Assembly (NCBI RefSeq): GCF_024178165.1
Contig: NZ_JAMZIE010000003.1
Span: 62,001 to 126,000, forward strand
DNA length: 64,000 bases
Origin: Halohasta salina
GTDB lineage: Archaea; Halobacteriota; Halobacteria; Halobacteriales; Haloferacaceae
Reading direction: 5' to 3'
The notes beneath the pieces were generated by a model. The model ran no database searches. It had not been told where the DNA came from and saw only the letters and a list, made by a program, of their open reading frames with translations. The translations under genes were made by a program, and so were the position numbers. This document shows, piece by piece, positions 50,285 through 60,452 of this stretch. How positions within the stretch are numbered: position 1 is the first letter of the stretch; each line of letters opens with the position of its first letter.

Positions 50285-51204
50285 CAGTTCGGGACCTCCG
50301 CCTCGTCGGGCGTCGCCGGCTCGCCGTCGAGTTCGGCCAGTCGGGCAGCCAGTTCCTCGCGGTGTTCCTCGGTGAGTTCGGTGAGCGGCGATCGGATCCG
50401 ACCGGGTGCGTAGCCGCGGATCTCCATGGCGGCTTTGACCGGGATCGGGTTGGTCTCGACGAACAGCTGGCGGACGAGCGGGGCGAGTTCGTGGTGGAGC
50501 GCGCGGGCGAATTCGTAGTCGCCCTCCAGTGCTGCGCCGACCATCGCACAGGTGCGCTCGGGTTCGACGTTGGCGACGACGCTGATCGCGCCGTGACCGC
50601 CAACGGAGAGGGTCGGCAGCGTCAGCCCGTCGTCGCCCGAGAGGACCGCAAAGTCCTCCCCGCGGGTGCGTTCGACGACCTCGCTGATCCGGTTGAGGTC
50701 GCCCGAGGCGGCCTTGTAGCCGCGAATGTTGTCGTGTTCGGCGAGTCGGACGGCGGTGTCGACCTCGATATTACGACCCGTCCGGCTCGGGACGTTGTAG
50801 ACGATCTGGGGGACGTCGACCGCGTCGGCCACCTGGCGGTAGTGGTCGTACATCCCCTCGGGTTCGGGTTTGTTGTAATAGGGAGAAATGAGCAGCAGGG
50901 CGTCAGCGCCGGCGTCGGCGGCCTGCTGGGAGAGGTCGAGTGCCTCGGCAGTGTTGTTCGAGCCGGTGCCCGCGATCACGGGGACGTCCTCGACGGCGTC
51001 GACGACGGCCTCGATGACCTCGACGTGTTCGGCGTGGGAAAGCGTCGCGCTCTCGCCGGTCGAGCCGACCGGGACGAGCCCGTCGACGCCGGCTGTTTCG
51101 AGCCGCTGGGCGTCTCTGCGGAGTGTTTCGGTGTCGATCTCGTTGTCGTCGGTAAAGGGGGTCACCATCGCCGGGAAGACCCCGCTGAAGTCGATCGTCG
51201 TCAT
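50284..51204 (-). CDS. dapA: 4-hydroxy-tetrahydrodipicolinate synthase
   Basis: 306 aa from the ATG at 51202-51204. TIM barrel with the Schiff-base lysine in IRGYKAASGDLNR (about residue 163), the catalytic tyrosine in PQIVYNVPSRTGRN, and GSTGESATLSH near residue 45. It condenses pyruvate with aspartate semialdehyde, opening the DAP pathway. First gene of the operon. Confidence 0.95.
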   Translation of the reverse strand: MTTIDFSGVFPAMVTPFTDDNEIDTETLRRDAQRLETAGVDGLVPVGSTGESATLSHAEHVEVIEAVVDAVEDVPVIAGTGSNNTAEALDLSQQAADAGADALLLISPYYNKPEPEGMYDHYRQVADAVDVPQIVYNVPSRTGRNIEVDTAVRLAEHDNIRGYKAASGDLNRISEVVERTRGEDFAVLSGDDGLTLPTLSVGGHGAISVVANVEPERTCAMVGAALEGDYEFARALHHELAPLVRQLFVETNPIPVKAAMEIRGYAPGRIRSPLTELTEEHREELAARLAELDGEPATPDEAEVPN

Positions 51205-51528
51205 GAGTGGTAGGTTGGTGGAGTGTTGTCGTGGGGTGGTGTATAGTCGTCGGACGCTTCGAACCGGGTACGAACACCCGAGACGGGACGCCACGCCCGC
51301 AACGAGCAGTTAAAAGGGACGCTTCTTCGGCTTCGGACCCACCGCTGCCGACGGACTGGCGACGGCCGTGACACGAGTGGGAATCACATCAATTACTGTG
51401 AGACACTGGGATTTATAGATTCTGCATTCCGCGCCCGTCGCCGAGGCTACAGCCGCGGTCTGAGCCTTCCCAAATTATATAGCTATTGTTCGAGGAATGA
51501 CAGTACACGGTCGACTTCTGACGAATCA
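51205..51528. promoter_or_regulatory. divergent intergenic region between dapA and the HTTM gene
   Basis: 324 nt with no gene seen. For dapA, an ACTATACA element on the minus strand is about 38 nt from the ATG and a TTTTAA is about 105 nt away. For the HTTM operon two TATA boxes occur in tandem: TTTATAG (51413-51419) and AATTATATA (51473-51481). The second fits a leader of about 25 nt. A short AT-rich stretch around 51385-51420 is otherwise featureless. Confidence 0.45.
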
Positions 51529-53103
51529 ATGTCCGAACTCGACGACGGCACCGGCGAACGCGTCGCTGGCGACCGACTGGTCCGGGCGTTGCTCGCCGTC
51601 TGGGCCCGGATCCGCGCCCGGTTCGCGGTCGACACCCGATCGCTGGCAGCGTTCCGGATCGGCCTCGGCGTGACGCTGCTGGTCGACCTGCTGGGTCGGG
51701 GCCGGCACATCCGGACTTTTTACACCGACAGTGGCGTGTACCCGCTGGCGGCCTACGAGTCGACCTATCCCCAGTACACCGGGCTGTCGATCCACGCGCT
51801 GTCGGGGGAGGTGTGGCTCCAGCAGTTGCTGTTTTCCATCGCTGGCATCGTGGCCGTGGCCTTCGCCGTCGGCTACCGCTCGCGGCTCACCGGCGCGGCC
51901 TCGCTGGGGCTGTTGCTCTCGCTGCACGCTCGGACGCCGACGGTGCTCAACGGCGGCGACCGGCTGCTGGCGGTGCTGCTGTTGGTCGCGCTGCTGGCCC
52001 CCATCGGCGAGCGCTGGTCGGTCGACGCCCTCCGGCGCGGGTCGGCCCGCCGTCGGATCGCCAGTTTCGGCACGGCCGCCGTGTTGTGCCAGCCGCTCGT
52101 CGTCTTCGCCACCAACGCGGCGCTCAAGCATCGGGGGGACCGCTGGTACGCCGGCGAGGCCCTCGGGATCGCCCTCGAAAACGACCTGATGACCGTCGGC
52201 CTCGGCAACCACCTCGCCGACTACCCGACGCTGGTGACGGGGCTCACTTACGCGTGGGTGACGCTGCTGGCCGGCTCGGTGCTGTTCCTGCTGGTCCCGG
52301 TCGGCCGGCTCCGGACGGCGGCGGCGCTCGGTTACATGGGGGCGTTCGTCGGCATGGCCCTGACGATGACCGTCGGCCTCTTTCCGCTGGTGTTGACCGT
52401 CGCGCTGCTGCCGTTTCTGGCCGCGCCGTTCTGGGACCGGGTGGCCCGCTACGTACCGCGTTCCTGGCTCGACCGGCTGCCGATCGCGCTCCCCCGGCGG
52501 CTGGGTCGACCGCCGCTAGAGCGCCGGCTGTTGGCGGCCGCCGAGACCCGCGGCTACGGGGAGTTCGCCGCGTCGACGCGTGCCGCTGCCCGGTCGCTGC
52601 TGGCGGTTGCCGGGGCGCTGGCGGTCGTCTGGATGGTCGCCTACGGCGCGGCCGACGCCACGGCCTTCGAGCTGCCCGAGCCGGTCGATGACGACCGACT
52701 CGATCAGCAGCGCTGGGGGCTGTACGCCCCCGATCCGTCGACCGGCTACAGCTGGTACGTCGTCGAAGCCGACCTCGGCGGCGAGGCGGTCGTCGCCGAC
52801 CTCCCGGGGACCGCCGACAGCTTCGACCGCCCGCCGGACGTCGCCGCGACCCATCCGACGTTCCGGTACCGCAAACACATGGCACAGGTCCGTAGCGCCG
52901 GCGAGGACGCCGACACCCCCGAGACCGTCGCGGTCGCTTACGCCGCGTGGGCCTGCCGGCAGGTCGCGGCCGCCCGCGGCGAGACGCCGACGGAGCTGAC
53001 CGTCTATCAACACTACCAACAGATTCCGGTCGACAGTTCGGCCGGCGACGCGGCCGGCGCACAGCACCGGGATCTGGTGATCGAGCGGGGCTGTGGGGGC
53101 TAA
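51529..53103 (+). CDS. HTTM-domain (vitamin K-dependent carboxylase-like) membrane protein
   Basis: 524 aa. The N-terminal three quarters hold at least nine transmembrane helices of the HTTM type, starting LAAFRIGLGVTLLVDLLGRGRH and with a HARTPTVLNGGDRLLA motif and NAALKHRGDRWYAGEAL, recognised features of the HTTM/VKGC superfamily. The last 130 residues form a soluble C-terminal domain (GLYAPDPSTGYSWYVVEADL). Enzymatic activity is not proven for archaeal members. It is the first gene of a membrane operon with DUF2062 and PAP2. Confidence 0.82.
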   Translation: MSELDDGTGERVAGDRLVRALLAVWARIRARFAVDTRSLAAFRIGLGVTLLVDLLGRGRHIRTFYTDSGVYPLAAYESTYPQYTGLSIHALSGEVWLQQLLFSIAGIVAVAFAVGYRSRLTGAASLGLLLSLHARTPTVLNGGDRLLAVLLLVALLAPIGERWSVDALRRGSARRRIASFGTAAVLCQPLVVFATNAALKHRGDRWYAGEALGIALENDLMTVGLGNHLADYPTLVTGLTYAWVTLLAGSVLFLLVPVGRLRTAAALGYMGAFVGMALTMTVGLFPLVLTVALLPFLAAPFWDRVARYVPRSWLDRLPIALPRRLGRPPLERRLLAAAETRGYGEFAASTRAAARSLLAVAGALAVVWMVAYGAADATAFELPEPVDDDRLDQQRWGLYAPDPSTGYSWYVVEADLGGEAVVADLPGTADSFDRPPDVAATHPTFRYRKHMAQVRSAGEDADTPETVAVAYAAWACRQVAAARGETPTELTVYQHYQQIPVDSSAGDAAGAQHRDLVIERGCGG

Positions 53104-53146
53104 CAGAGACCAGCGGCTTCATGTCTCTGGCTCCCGACCAGTCAGT

Positions 53147-53632
53147 GTGGCCAGACAGCGGCTCTCGACGTATCGGGCAGCCATTACCGACCGGCTCGAA
53201 GCGGCCTTCAGTGACGACCATCCCCCCAAAGACGTCGCACTGACCTTCGCGTTCGGGACCTTTCTCGCCGCACTCCCGAACTTCGGGCTGACGCTCGTGA
53301 TCTTCGCCCTGCTGGGCCGGTACGCCGAGCGGGTCAGCAATCTGGCTCTGGTGGCGGTGCTCGTCGTCGTGAACCCACCAGTGAAGTGGACGATCTACGC
53401 CGCGGGCTTCTGGCTCGGCTCGCGGCTCCTCGGGCCGGTACCGGGCGGTCTCGCCGCCGCGCTCTCGCCGTCGACCGGTCCCGAGGTGTTCCTCCGACTG
53501 GTCGTCGGGACGGTGCTCGTCGCCGCCGGCTGTGCGGTCGTGGGTTATCTCGCCGCCCGACGGTTCATCCGCGAACTCGACCGCCGGGAGCTAACGCTGG
53601 GCGAGACGGTGATCGAGCTACCCACCGAGTAG
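53147..53632 (+). CDS. DUF2062 membrane protein
   Basis: 161 aa from the GTG at 53147; an upstream GTG at 53093 overlapping the HTTM stop would add 18 residues. The DUF2062 signature PPKDVALTFAFGTFLAALPNFGL is at about residues 26-48, with three transmembrane helices. In bacteria the family neighbours glycosyl transfer and lipid genes. It is 44 nt after the HTTM gene and 11 nt before the PAP2 gene. Confidence 0.75.
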   Translation: MARQRLSTYRAAITDRLEAAFSDDHPPKDVALTFAFGTFLAALPNFGLTLVIFALLGRYAERVSNLALVAVLVVVNPPVKWTIYAAGFWLGSRLLGPVPGGLAAALSPSTGPEVFLRLVVGTVLVAAGCAVVGYLAARRFIRELDRRELTLGETVIELPTE

Positions 53633-53642
53633 CCCGCGGGGA

Positions 53643-54500
53643 ATGGCAGCCGTTAGGTGGCTGGCCGGCGAGTCGGCGACCGTGTTCTCTCCGGCAGCAC
53701 TCGCGGTCGTCTCGGGACTGCTCGTGTCGACGCTGGTCGGCGTCGCCGGCGTCTGTCGGCTCTCGGTCGGCCCCGAGTGGCTGCGGGTGCTCCGAACCCG
53801 GCCGCCGTGGTTCCGCCGCCGGCTCCGCGAGGTCGCTCCCTATATCGCCGCTCTCGGGGTCGTCGTCGTGCTCAACAAAGGCCTACAGGGACCGATCCGG
53901 CGCGTTTCGTCGACCTACGGGATCGAGGCGACGCCGATCCTCTACGGTATCGAGGGCGATCTCGTGCATACCGTTCAGGCGCTGACGCCCGACCCGGCGT
54001 TGATCTACTTCGCGGCGGTCTACACCGTCGGCTACGCCGTGGTGTTGTTCGCGCCGTTGGTGATCTACCTGTTCGCCGAGCGGGCCTGCCCGCTCAAATG
54101 GCTCGTCACGTCCTACACGATCACCTACGCCGTCGCCGTCGGCTGGTATGCCGCGGTCGTGGCCTACGGCCCGCGGAACGTCGACCGGTCGACTGAGGCC
54201 GCCGCGGCGGGGTCGCCGCTGCTGGAACTCGTCCCCGAGATCACCGTCGTCACCTCGCTGGTGAACTCGAATACGAACGTCTTCCCCTCGCTGCACGCCG
54301 CGCTGTCGGTTACCGTCGGCCTGATCGCGGCGTCGACGCGGGCGGCCTTCCGCCGGTGGTTCTATCTTGCGGCGTGGCTCGCGGCCTCGATCCTCGCGGC
54401 GACGCTAGCGCTCGGCATCCATTGGGTCTCGGACGTGGTTGCCGGTGGGGTGCTCGCGGTCTTCGCTGTAGGAGGTGGGCGGTGGGTTGTCGACCGATGA
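53643..54500 (+). CDS. PAP2-family membrane phosphatase or phosphotransferase
   Basis: 285 aa, six or more transmembrane helices. The PAP2 catalytic set is visible: NVFPSLHAALSVTVGLIA (motif 2, with His) and ALGIHWVSDVVAGG (motif 3, with His and Asp). Motif 1 is less clear (about residues 76-84, NKGLQGPIRR). It could dephosphorylate polyprenyl diphosphate or act like inositolphosphotransferases of archaeal lipid synthesis. Last gene of the HTTM operon. Confidence 0.82.
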   Translation: MAAVRWLAGESATVFSPAALAVVSGLLVSTLVGVAGVCRLSVGPEWLRVLRTRPPWFRRRLREVAPYIAALGVVVVLNKGLQGPIRRVSSTYGIEATPILYGIEGDLVHTVQALTPDPALIYFAAVYTVGYAVVLFAPLVIYLFAERACPLKWLVTSYTITYAVAVGWYAAVVAYGPRNVDRSTEAAAAGSPLLELVPEITVVTSLVNSNTNVFPSLHAALSVTVGLIAASTRAAFRRWFYLAAWLAASILAATLALGIHWVSDVVAGGVLAVFAVGGGRWVVDR

Positions 54501-54560
54501 TCTCGTTGTCGGCTGGGGGTGCCGACTCTCGCAAAGTCGATGGTATTTCGAGAGCGTCCG

Positions 54561-54587
54561 GTCGACTGAGCGTAGCGAGCAGTCGAC
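54561..54587. repeat. 8-bp inverted repeat downstream of the PAP2 gene
   Basis: GTCGACTG-11 nt-CAGTCGAC at 54561-54568 and 54580-54587. It begins 60 nt after the operon end and may be its terminator hairpin; it also lies at the border of an AT-richer segment. Confidence 0.4.
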
Positions 54588-54654
54588 TGGAAACTGCTGG
54601 TAGCGACAAGCTAGTATACCGTAGTGAGCGAGGACACGTGGCGAAACAAAAAGC

Positions 54655-54680
54655 GGAATACCGTCTCCCGGATTTGAGCC
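54655..54680. repeat. diverged copy of the tRNA-Phe 3' end
   Basis: This 26-nt stretch matches 20 of 26 bases of the tRNA-Phe 3' end (55362-55387), in the same direction, about 700 nt away on the side where an element would have integrated. It may be an old attachment site. Confidence 0.45.
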
Positions 54681-54771
54681 AAGATGGTGCTCTGACCGGT
54701 CTCTGTTGCAGTTTTTCGAGTTGGATGTCTAATTCGCGTCTATTGCAGTGTTCGGTACGTGACGGAGAGTG

Positions 54772-55209
54772 TTACTCGGTCGTGTGGTCGGCGTCTTCCG
54801 GTGGTGATTCGAACGATTTCCATTCTGTTTCGGTTCCGAGAATATCCATCAGCGACTCGACGACAGCATGCAACTCCTGGATCTGCCGCTGCTGGTGGGC
54901 AACAGTCCGTTCGAGTTCGGTGACTTGTGAGTCGGCTTCCTGTCGCTGTTTTTTCGACTGCTGGAGCTTTTGCGATAGCTCTCCCACGGCTTCAGAAAGA
55001 TGCGAGATATCTTCATCGGCCGCAAGCCCGTTTTCACTCGGGTTGTGTAGCATCTCCCGATGGGCGTGGATTGCCTCAGCGATGCTTGCACTCCCGTCGG
55101 GGAGGTCTATCGTCAACGGGCTGGACGCAGTGTCTGCCTCGACTTCGGTGTCGGGTCGCTCGCTGTGCTCTCGGGCTTTGTCTTCCGGCTCGGCTGTATC
55201 ACTACTCAT
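54772..55209 (-). CDS. acidic coiled-coil protein of an AT-richer segment, unknown
   Basis: 145 aa. A disordered acidic N-terminus (about 1-45) precedes a long coiled coil (about 60-125: ISHLSEAVGELSQKLQQSKK, QVTELERTVAHQQRQIQEL). Codon use is visibly less GC-rich than in the flanking genes. It lies between the tRNA-Phe gene and the diverged 3'-end copy, so it may be cargo left by an integrated element. A TATA-like TTATTATAG is about 25 nt upstream. Confidence 0.6.
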   Translation of the reverse strand: MSSDTAEPEDKAREHSERPDTEVEADTASSPLTIDLPDGSASIAEAIHAHREMLHNPSENGLAADEDISHLSEAVGELSQKLQQSKKQRQEADSQVTELERTVAHQQRQIQELHAVVESLMDILGTETEWKSFESPPEDADHTTE

Positions 55210-55222
55210 ACTAACAATTCGT

Positions 55223-55264
55223 ATAGTGTCTATAATAAATCATCGTCAGACACTATCTATAATA
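55223..55264. promoter_or_regulatory. operator-like inverted and direct repeats upstream of the coiled-coil gene
   Basis: Inverted repeat ATAGTGTCT/AGACACTAT (55223-55231, 55248-55256) and direct repeat TCTATAATA (55229-55237, 55256-55264). They overlap the probable TATA element of the gene. Confidence 0.5.
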
Positions 55265-55365
55265 TTTACATTTCTACGTGAGCCAAGTCGACTCTCTGTA
55301 CTGGCCTTGACCCGAATAACAAAAGGCGATGCCTGCTTGCGAATGAGAATCGAGTAGAATCGGGA

Positions 55366-55439
55366 TGCCGCCTCCCCGATTTGAACGGGGGACAGCTCGA
55401 TCTTCAGTCGAGTGCTCTCCCAGTCTGAGCTAAGGCGGC
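55366..55439 (-). tRNA. tRNA-Phe (GAA)
   Basis: 74 nt on the minus strand. Acceptor GCCGCCT pairs with AGGCGGC plus discriminator A. The anticodon loop is CTGAAGA, anticodon GAA, between stems CTCGA and TCGAG. The T loop is TTCAAAT. No intron. CCA is not encoded. It may serve as an integration target. Confidence 0.95.
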
Positions 55440-55515
55440 GCAGTCGAACCGAGGGCAATAGCAGTAAAAAGGATTTCGAAGACAGCGCGGCGAGGGGACG
55501 CTTCCCACGGCCACC

Positions 55516-56361
55516 TCACCCCGACCCGTCGACCGCCGGATTCACCAGTTGGAAGGTAACGTCGCCGTCGCGCCGCGTGATCGCCACCGCCGCGATCGGC
55601 GTCGACCCACCCACCGTAAACATCGTCGGCGCGGTGAACTCGCGGGCCTCCTCGGGTTCGACGGTCCGCTCGCTCCCGTCGGCGAACACCAGCCGCGCCG
55701 ACTCGAAGGTCGGCGTCGACCCGAACTCGCCGGAGCCGACGGTCACCGCGCCGTCTTCGAAGACGGTGGCGGGCGGGCCGGGTTCGCAGTCCGGCTCGGG
55801 ATTCTGCACGCTGATGTCGCTGGTCGCCTCGGTAACCCGGTCGACAACGCGGCCGGGCGAGCCGAACCGGGTCCGTGTCGGGTCGTCGGGAGGGTCCCAC
55901 TGTTTGACCGAGCCGTCGGTGAACCGGAGTCGGAGGTCCGCCGGCGGTTCACAGACGACCGTCTCGCAGTCGAACCGCAGCGATTCGAACGTGCAGTCGC
56001 CGGCGCGGTCGACCGTCTCGCTGCGGTCCCACGCCCGGACGGTGACCCGCTCGATCGGGCCGTGGAAGGCCTCGATTGCCCCCGGATCGTCGGGGTCGAT
56101 CCGGCCATCGCCGACGAAGCCGAACCGCTGCCGGCCGCTGTATTCGCCATCGAAGCCGACGGTCGACCCGTCGGCGAACCTGAGCACGACGCCGTGGTAG
56201 ACCTCGGCGTCGACGGTCGCCACATAACAGTCGAGGCTGATTTCGGGATCGAACATCGGTAGTTGAGGGGTCGACCGCCGCGGATTCGCCGGCCGCACGG
56301 CCGCGAGCAGCCCGCCGAGGCCGCCCACCAGCCGCCGGCGCGACAGTGCGGCGCGAGCCAT
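55516..56361 (-). CDS. Tat-like secreted beta-rich protein, unknown
   Basis: 281 aa from the ATG at 56359-56361. It starts MARAALSRRRLVGGLGGLLAA, a short twin-arginine-type leader, then repeats of about 60 residues that share F-x-DGS segments (FADGSTVGFDGEYSG; FTDGSVKQWDPPDD; FADGSERTVEP). Each unit looks like a beta hairpin. There are no catalytic motifs. The gene lies between two tRNA genes. Confidence 0.6.
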   Translation of the reverse strand: MARAALSRRRLVGGLGGLLAAVRPANPRRSTPQLPMFDPEISLDCYVATVDAEVYHGVVLRFADGSTVGFDGEYSGRQRFGFVGDGRIDPDDPGAIEAFHGPIERVTVRAWDRSETVDRAGDCTFESLRFDCETVVCEPPADLRLRFTDGSVKQWDPPDDPTRTRFGSPGRVVDRVTEATSDISVQNPEPDCEPGPPATVFEDGAVTVGSGEFGSTPTFESARLVFADGSERTVEPEEAREFTAPTMFTVGGSTPIAAVAITRRDGDVTFQLVNPAVDGSG

Positions 56362-56475
56362 CCTACCGCCCCCGTCGACCGGCAGGCTCCTATCGGTTCT
56401 GTTCAGTTTGTTGCCGGTTGGGGTCAGTATACTGTCGAGGACGGTGTCGACTGTTCGGTTGCTGGGGTCGTTCGG

Positions 56476-56497
56476 TGGGCTCGGGCGGAGTCGAACC
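56476..56497. repeat. duplicate of the tRNA-Val 3' end
   Basis: TGGGCTCGGGCGGAGTCGAACC occurs here and, 150 nt away, as the 3' end of tRNA-Val at 56626-56647, 22 identical bases in the same direction. The copy stops where the T stem should complete, so it is not a tRNA. Confidence 0.7.
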
Positions 56498-56576
56498 GGA
56501 GAAAGACGGTCCGGGCTGCCTGCAGTAGCGGGCTGCCGGGCTGCGACTTTCAGGGTTCGACTCCGTATCGCCACTC

Positions 56577-56622
56577 CTGACGACACGGATGACTCGCTAC
56601 GCTCGTCGTATTGTGTCGTCAG
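56577..56622. repeat. 10-bp inverted repeat next to tRNA-Val
   Basis: CTGACGACAC (56577-56586) and GTGTCGTCAG (56613-56622) form a perfect 10-bp stem with a 26-nt loop. It ends 3 nt before the tRNA 3' end, between the two copies of the tRNA 3' end. Confidence 0.65.
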
Positions 56623-56625
56623 AAG

Positions 56626-56698
56626 TGGGCTCGGGCGGAGTCGAACCACCGATCTCAGCCTTGTAAAGGCCGCGTCATAACCACTAGACCACGAGCCC
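56626..56698 (-). tRNA. tRNA-Val (TAC)
   Basis: 73 nt on the minus strand. Acceptor GGGCTCG pairs with CGAGCCC plus discriminator A. Anticodon stem CGGCC/GGCTG encloses loop TTTACAA, anticodon TAC. T stem GGTGG/CCGCC with loop TTCGACT. No intron and no encoded CCA. Confidence 0.95.
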
Positions 56699-56782
56699 GC
56701 ATCCGACTTCACTTCCTACGCGTGAATAACGCTTTCCTTCCGGGTCGGAACCGATATGTCGGTCGACTCCCACCCTCCGACA

Positions 56783-57259
56783 ATGATCTCCCGCACGCAG
56801 TGGGCACTCCTCGCAGCCTGCTGTCTTCTCGCCGTCAGCGGCTGTGCTGCGCTCTCGGGGCCGCCGGCCGACAGCGCCTACAACTGGACGACCGTCACCG
56901 CCGTCGACGGCGATACCGGCGACGAACTCGCCACCGTCGACGTCCGGATCGCAGACACCCAGTCGCTCCGCTACACCGGCCTCAGCAACACCTCCTCGCT
57001 CGGCGAGAACGAGGGCATGCTGTTTATCCACGACTCCGAAGGCCGGCACGGCTACGTCATGCGAAACATGGCCTTCCCGATCGATATCGTCCACATCGAC
57101 GCCGACGGCGAGATCACGACGATCAGCCACGCCCGGCCCGACGACGACGAGACGTTCCGCGGCACCGCCAAATACGTCCTCGAAGTCCCCTACGAGTACA
57201 CCACCGACAACGGGATCGAGGTCGGCGACCGGGTCGACATTCCGGACGAGTACCGCTGA
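56783..57259 (+). CDS. DUF192 lipoprotein
   Basis: 158 aa from the ATG at 56783; an ATG at 56756 adds nine residues. A lipobox LLAVSGC places a lipid-modified cysteine near residue 21, so the mature protein is surface-anchored. The domain shows LRYTGLSNTSSLGENEGMLFI, YVMRNMAFPIDIVHIDADG and YVLEVPYEYT, the DUF192 signatures (LxxRxxGLM, MxN). Function is unknown; the fold is a small beta barrel. It is followed by the ABC exporter 48 nt later. Confidence 0.85.
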   Translation: MISRTQWALLAACCLLAVSGCAALSGPPADSAYNWTTVTAVDGDTGDELATVDVRIADTQSLRYTGLSNTSSLGENEGMLFIHDSEGRHGYVMRNMAFPIDIVHIDADGEITTISHARPDDDETFRGTAKYVLEVPYEYTTDNGIEVGDRVDIPDEYR

Positions 57260-57307
57260 TCGGTCCCGAAGCCAACCCTCTTTGGCGCTGCCGCGCTACC
57301 ACAGTCA

Positions 57308-59248
<1,941 letters not shown>

Positions 59249-59602
59249 TCAAAACGAGTCGGTGTCGTCTCCGGAGTCGACCCCACGGTCGCTGTAGCCC
59301 GCTTCCCCGACCGCGCCCTCGCCGACCATGTTGAGCACGGCCTGCCGGACCTCGCCGGCGTCGGTGAACTGCTGGTCGGGCTCGTCGGTGTAGGGGCCGA
59401 GAACCTCCTCGAACGACTCTTCGCCGCTCGGCAGTTCGAGTTCGTGATCGCCGTAGGCCTCGACCAGTGTGTCGACGCTGGTCGGATACTCGTGGGTCTC
59501 CAGTTCCTCGCCGAGGTCGCCGAAATCGACGCCGAGTTCCCGGCTGTCTTGGTCGGCGTCTTCGACTTCGATGTTGTCCGTATCGGTATCCGAATCAGTC
59601 AT
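59249..59602 (-). CDS. conserved haloarchaeal protein, DUF5789-like
   Basis: 117 aa from the ATG at 59600-59602. The N-terminus is DTDTD-type acidic. The body ELGVDFGDLGEELETHEYPT, a VEAYGDHELELPSGEESFEEVL segment and VRQAVLNMVGEGAVGEAGYSDRG recall haloarchaeal DUF5789, with moderate certainty. Function unknown. Confidence 0.68.
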   Translation of the reverse strand: MTDSDTDTDNIEVEDADQDSRELGVDFGDLGEELETHEYPTSVDTLVEAYGDHELELPSGEESFEEVLGPYTDEPDQQFTDAGEVRQAVLNMVGEGAVGEAGYSDRGVDSGDDTDSF

Positions 59603-59711
59603 GGGCTTTTGCGATGACGCCAGCCAGTCACAAACAGGTTTGGAGCCGTCGAACCGCCGACCAGTCGACGAATCGGGAGCGTTCAAGACCCCGGCGGTTC
59701 TCAGGGCCAGT

Positions 59712-60440
59712 ATGCATCTCTCGGAGGTAGCGTGGCCCGATGTCCGGGATCTCGACACCGATCTCGCCGTCCTCCCCGTCGGCAGCACCGAACAGCATGG
59801 CCCCCACGCCCCGCTCGGCACCGACCGGCTCACCGCCGAGGCCGTCGCCGCGGCGGGCGTTGCGGCCTACCGCGAGGCGACCGGCGTCGACGTGCCGGTC
59901 GCCCCCGCAATCCCGGTCGGGATCGCCGCCGAACACCGTGCCTTCGACGGGACGCTGTGGGTCTCCCCCGACACCTTCCGAAGCTACGTCCGCGAGACGG
60001 TCGCGAGCCTCGCCCACCACGGCTTCGACCGCGTCGTGCTCGTCAACGGCCACGGCGGCAACACCGACGCCCTCCGCGAACTCACCGGGGAAATCTCCCG
60101 GTTCGACGCATCCTATGCGGTCGCGTTCACGTGGTTCGACGCGGTCGACAGCGACCTCCCGATGGGCCACGGCGGAGCCCGCGAAACGGCGGTCCTCCGC
60201 CACATTCGGCCGGACCTCGTCGACGAGGACCGAGCCGAGACGGCCAGCGAGGGCGCAAGCGACAACTGGGGCGAGTGGGTCGCGGGCGTCAATCTGGCGC
60301 ACGACTCGGACGCGTTCACCGACAACGGCGTCGTCGGCGATCCCACCGAGGGAACGGCCGCCGACGGCGAACGGCTGGTCGACGACGCGGCCGCGGCGCT
60401 CTGTGAGTTGCTGGCGGCCGTCGCCGGACGGGATCGCTGA
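59712..60440 (+). CDS. arfB: creatininase-family deformylase, ArfB-like
   Basis: 242 aa from the ATG at 59712. The metal site of the creatininase fold is visible: LPVGSTEQHGPHAPLGTDRL (Glu, His, Asp) and LVNGHGGNTDAL, then GHGGARETAVLR. In archaea this family includes ArfB, the Fe/Zn deformylase of the riboflavin and deazaflavin route, so that is the best guess; other creatininase-type hydrolases remain possible. Confidence 0.75.
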   Translation: MHLSEVAWPDVRDLDTDLAVLPVGSTEQHGPHAPLGTDRLTAEAVAAAGVAAYREATGVDVPVAPAIPVGIAAEHRAFDGTLWVSPDTFRSYVRETVASLAHHGFDRVVLVNGHGGNTDALRELTGEISRFDASYAVAFTWFDAVDSDLPMGHGGARETAVLRHIRPDLVDEDRAETASEGASDNWGEWVAGVNLAHDSDAFTDNGVVGDPTEGTAADGERLVDDAAAALCELLAAVAGRDR

Positions 60441-60452
60441 TTCCTGCTTGGC

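Noticed and set aside
54501-54771. A gene in the gap after the PAP2 gene.
   Set aside because: No open frame with coding character is seen; the stretch holds only an inverted repeat and the tRNA-Phe-like fragment.
56361-56712. N-terminal extension of the secreted beta-rich protein through the tRNA-Val region.
   Set aside because: It would run antisense through a tRNA and a repeat; the ATG at 56361 directly precedes a signal peptide.
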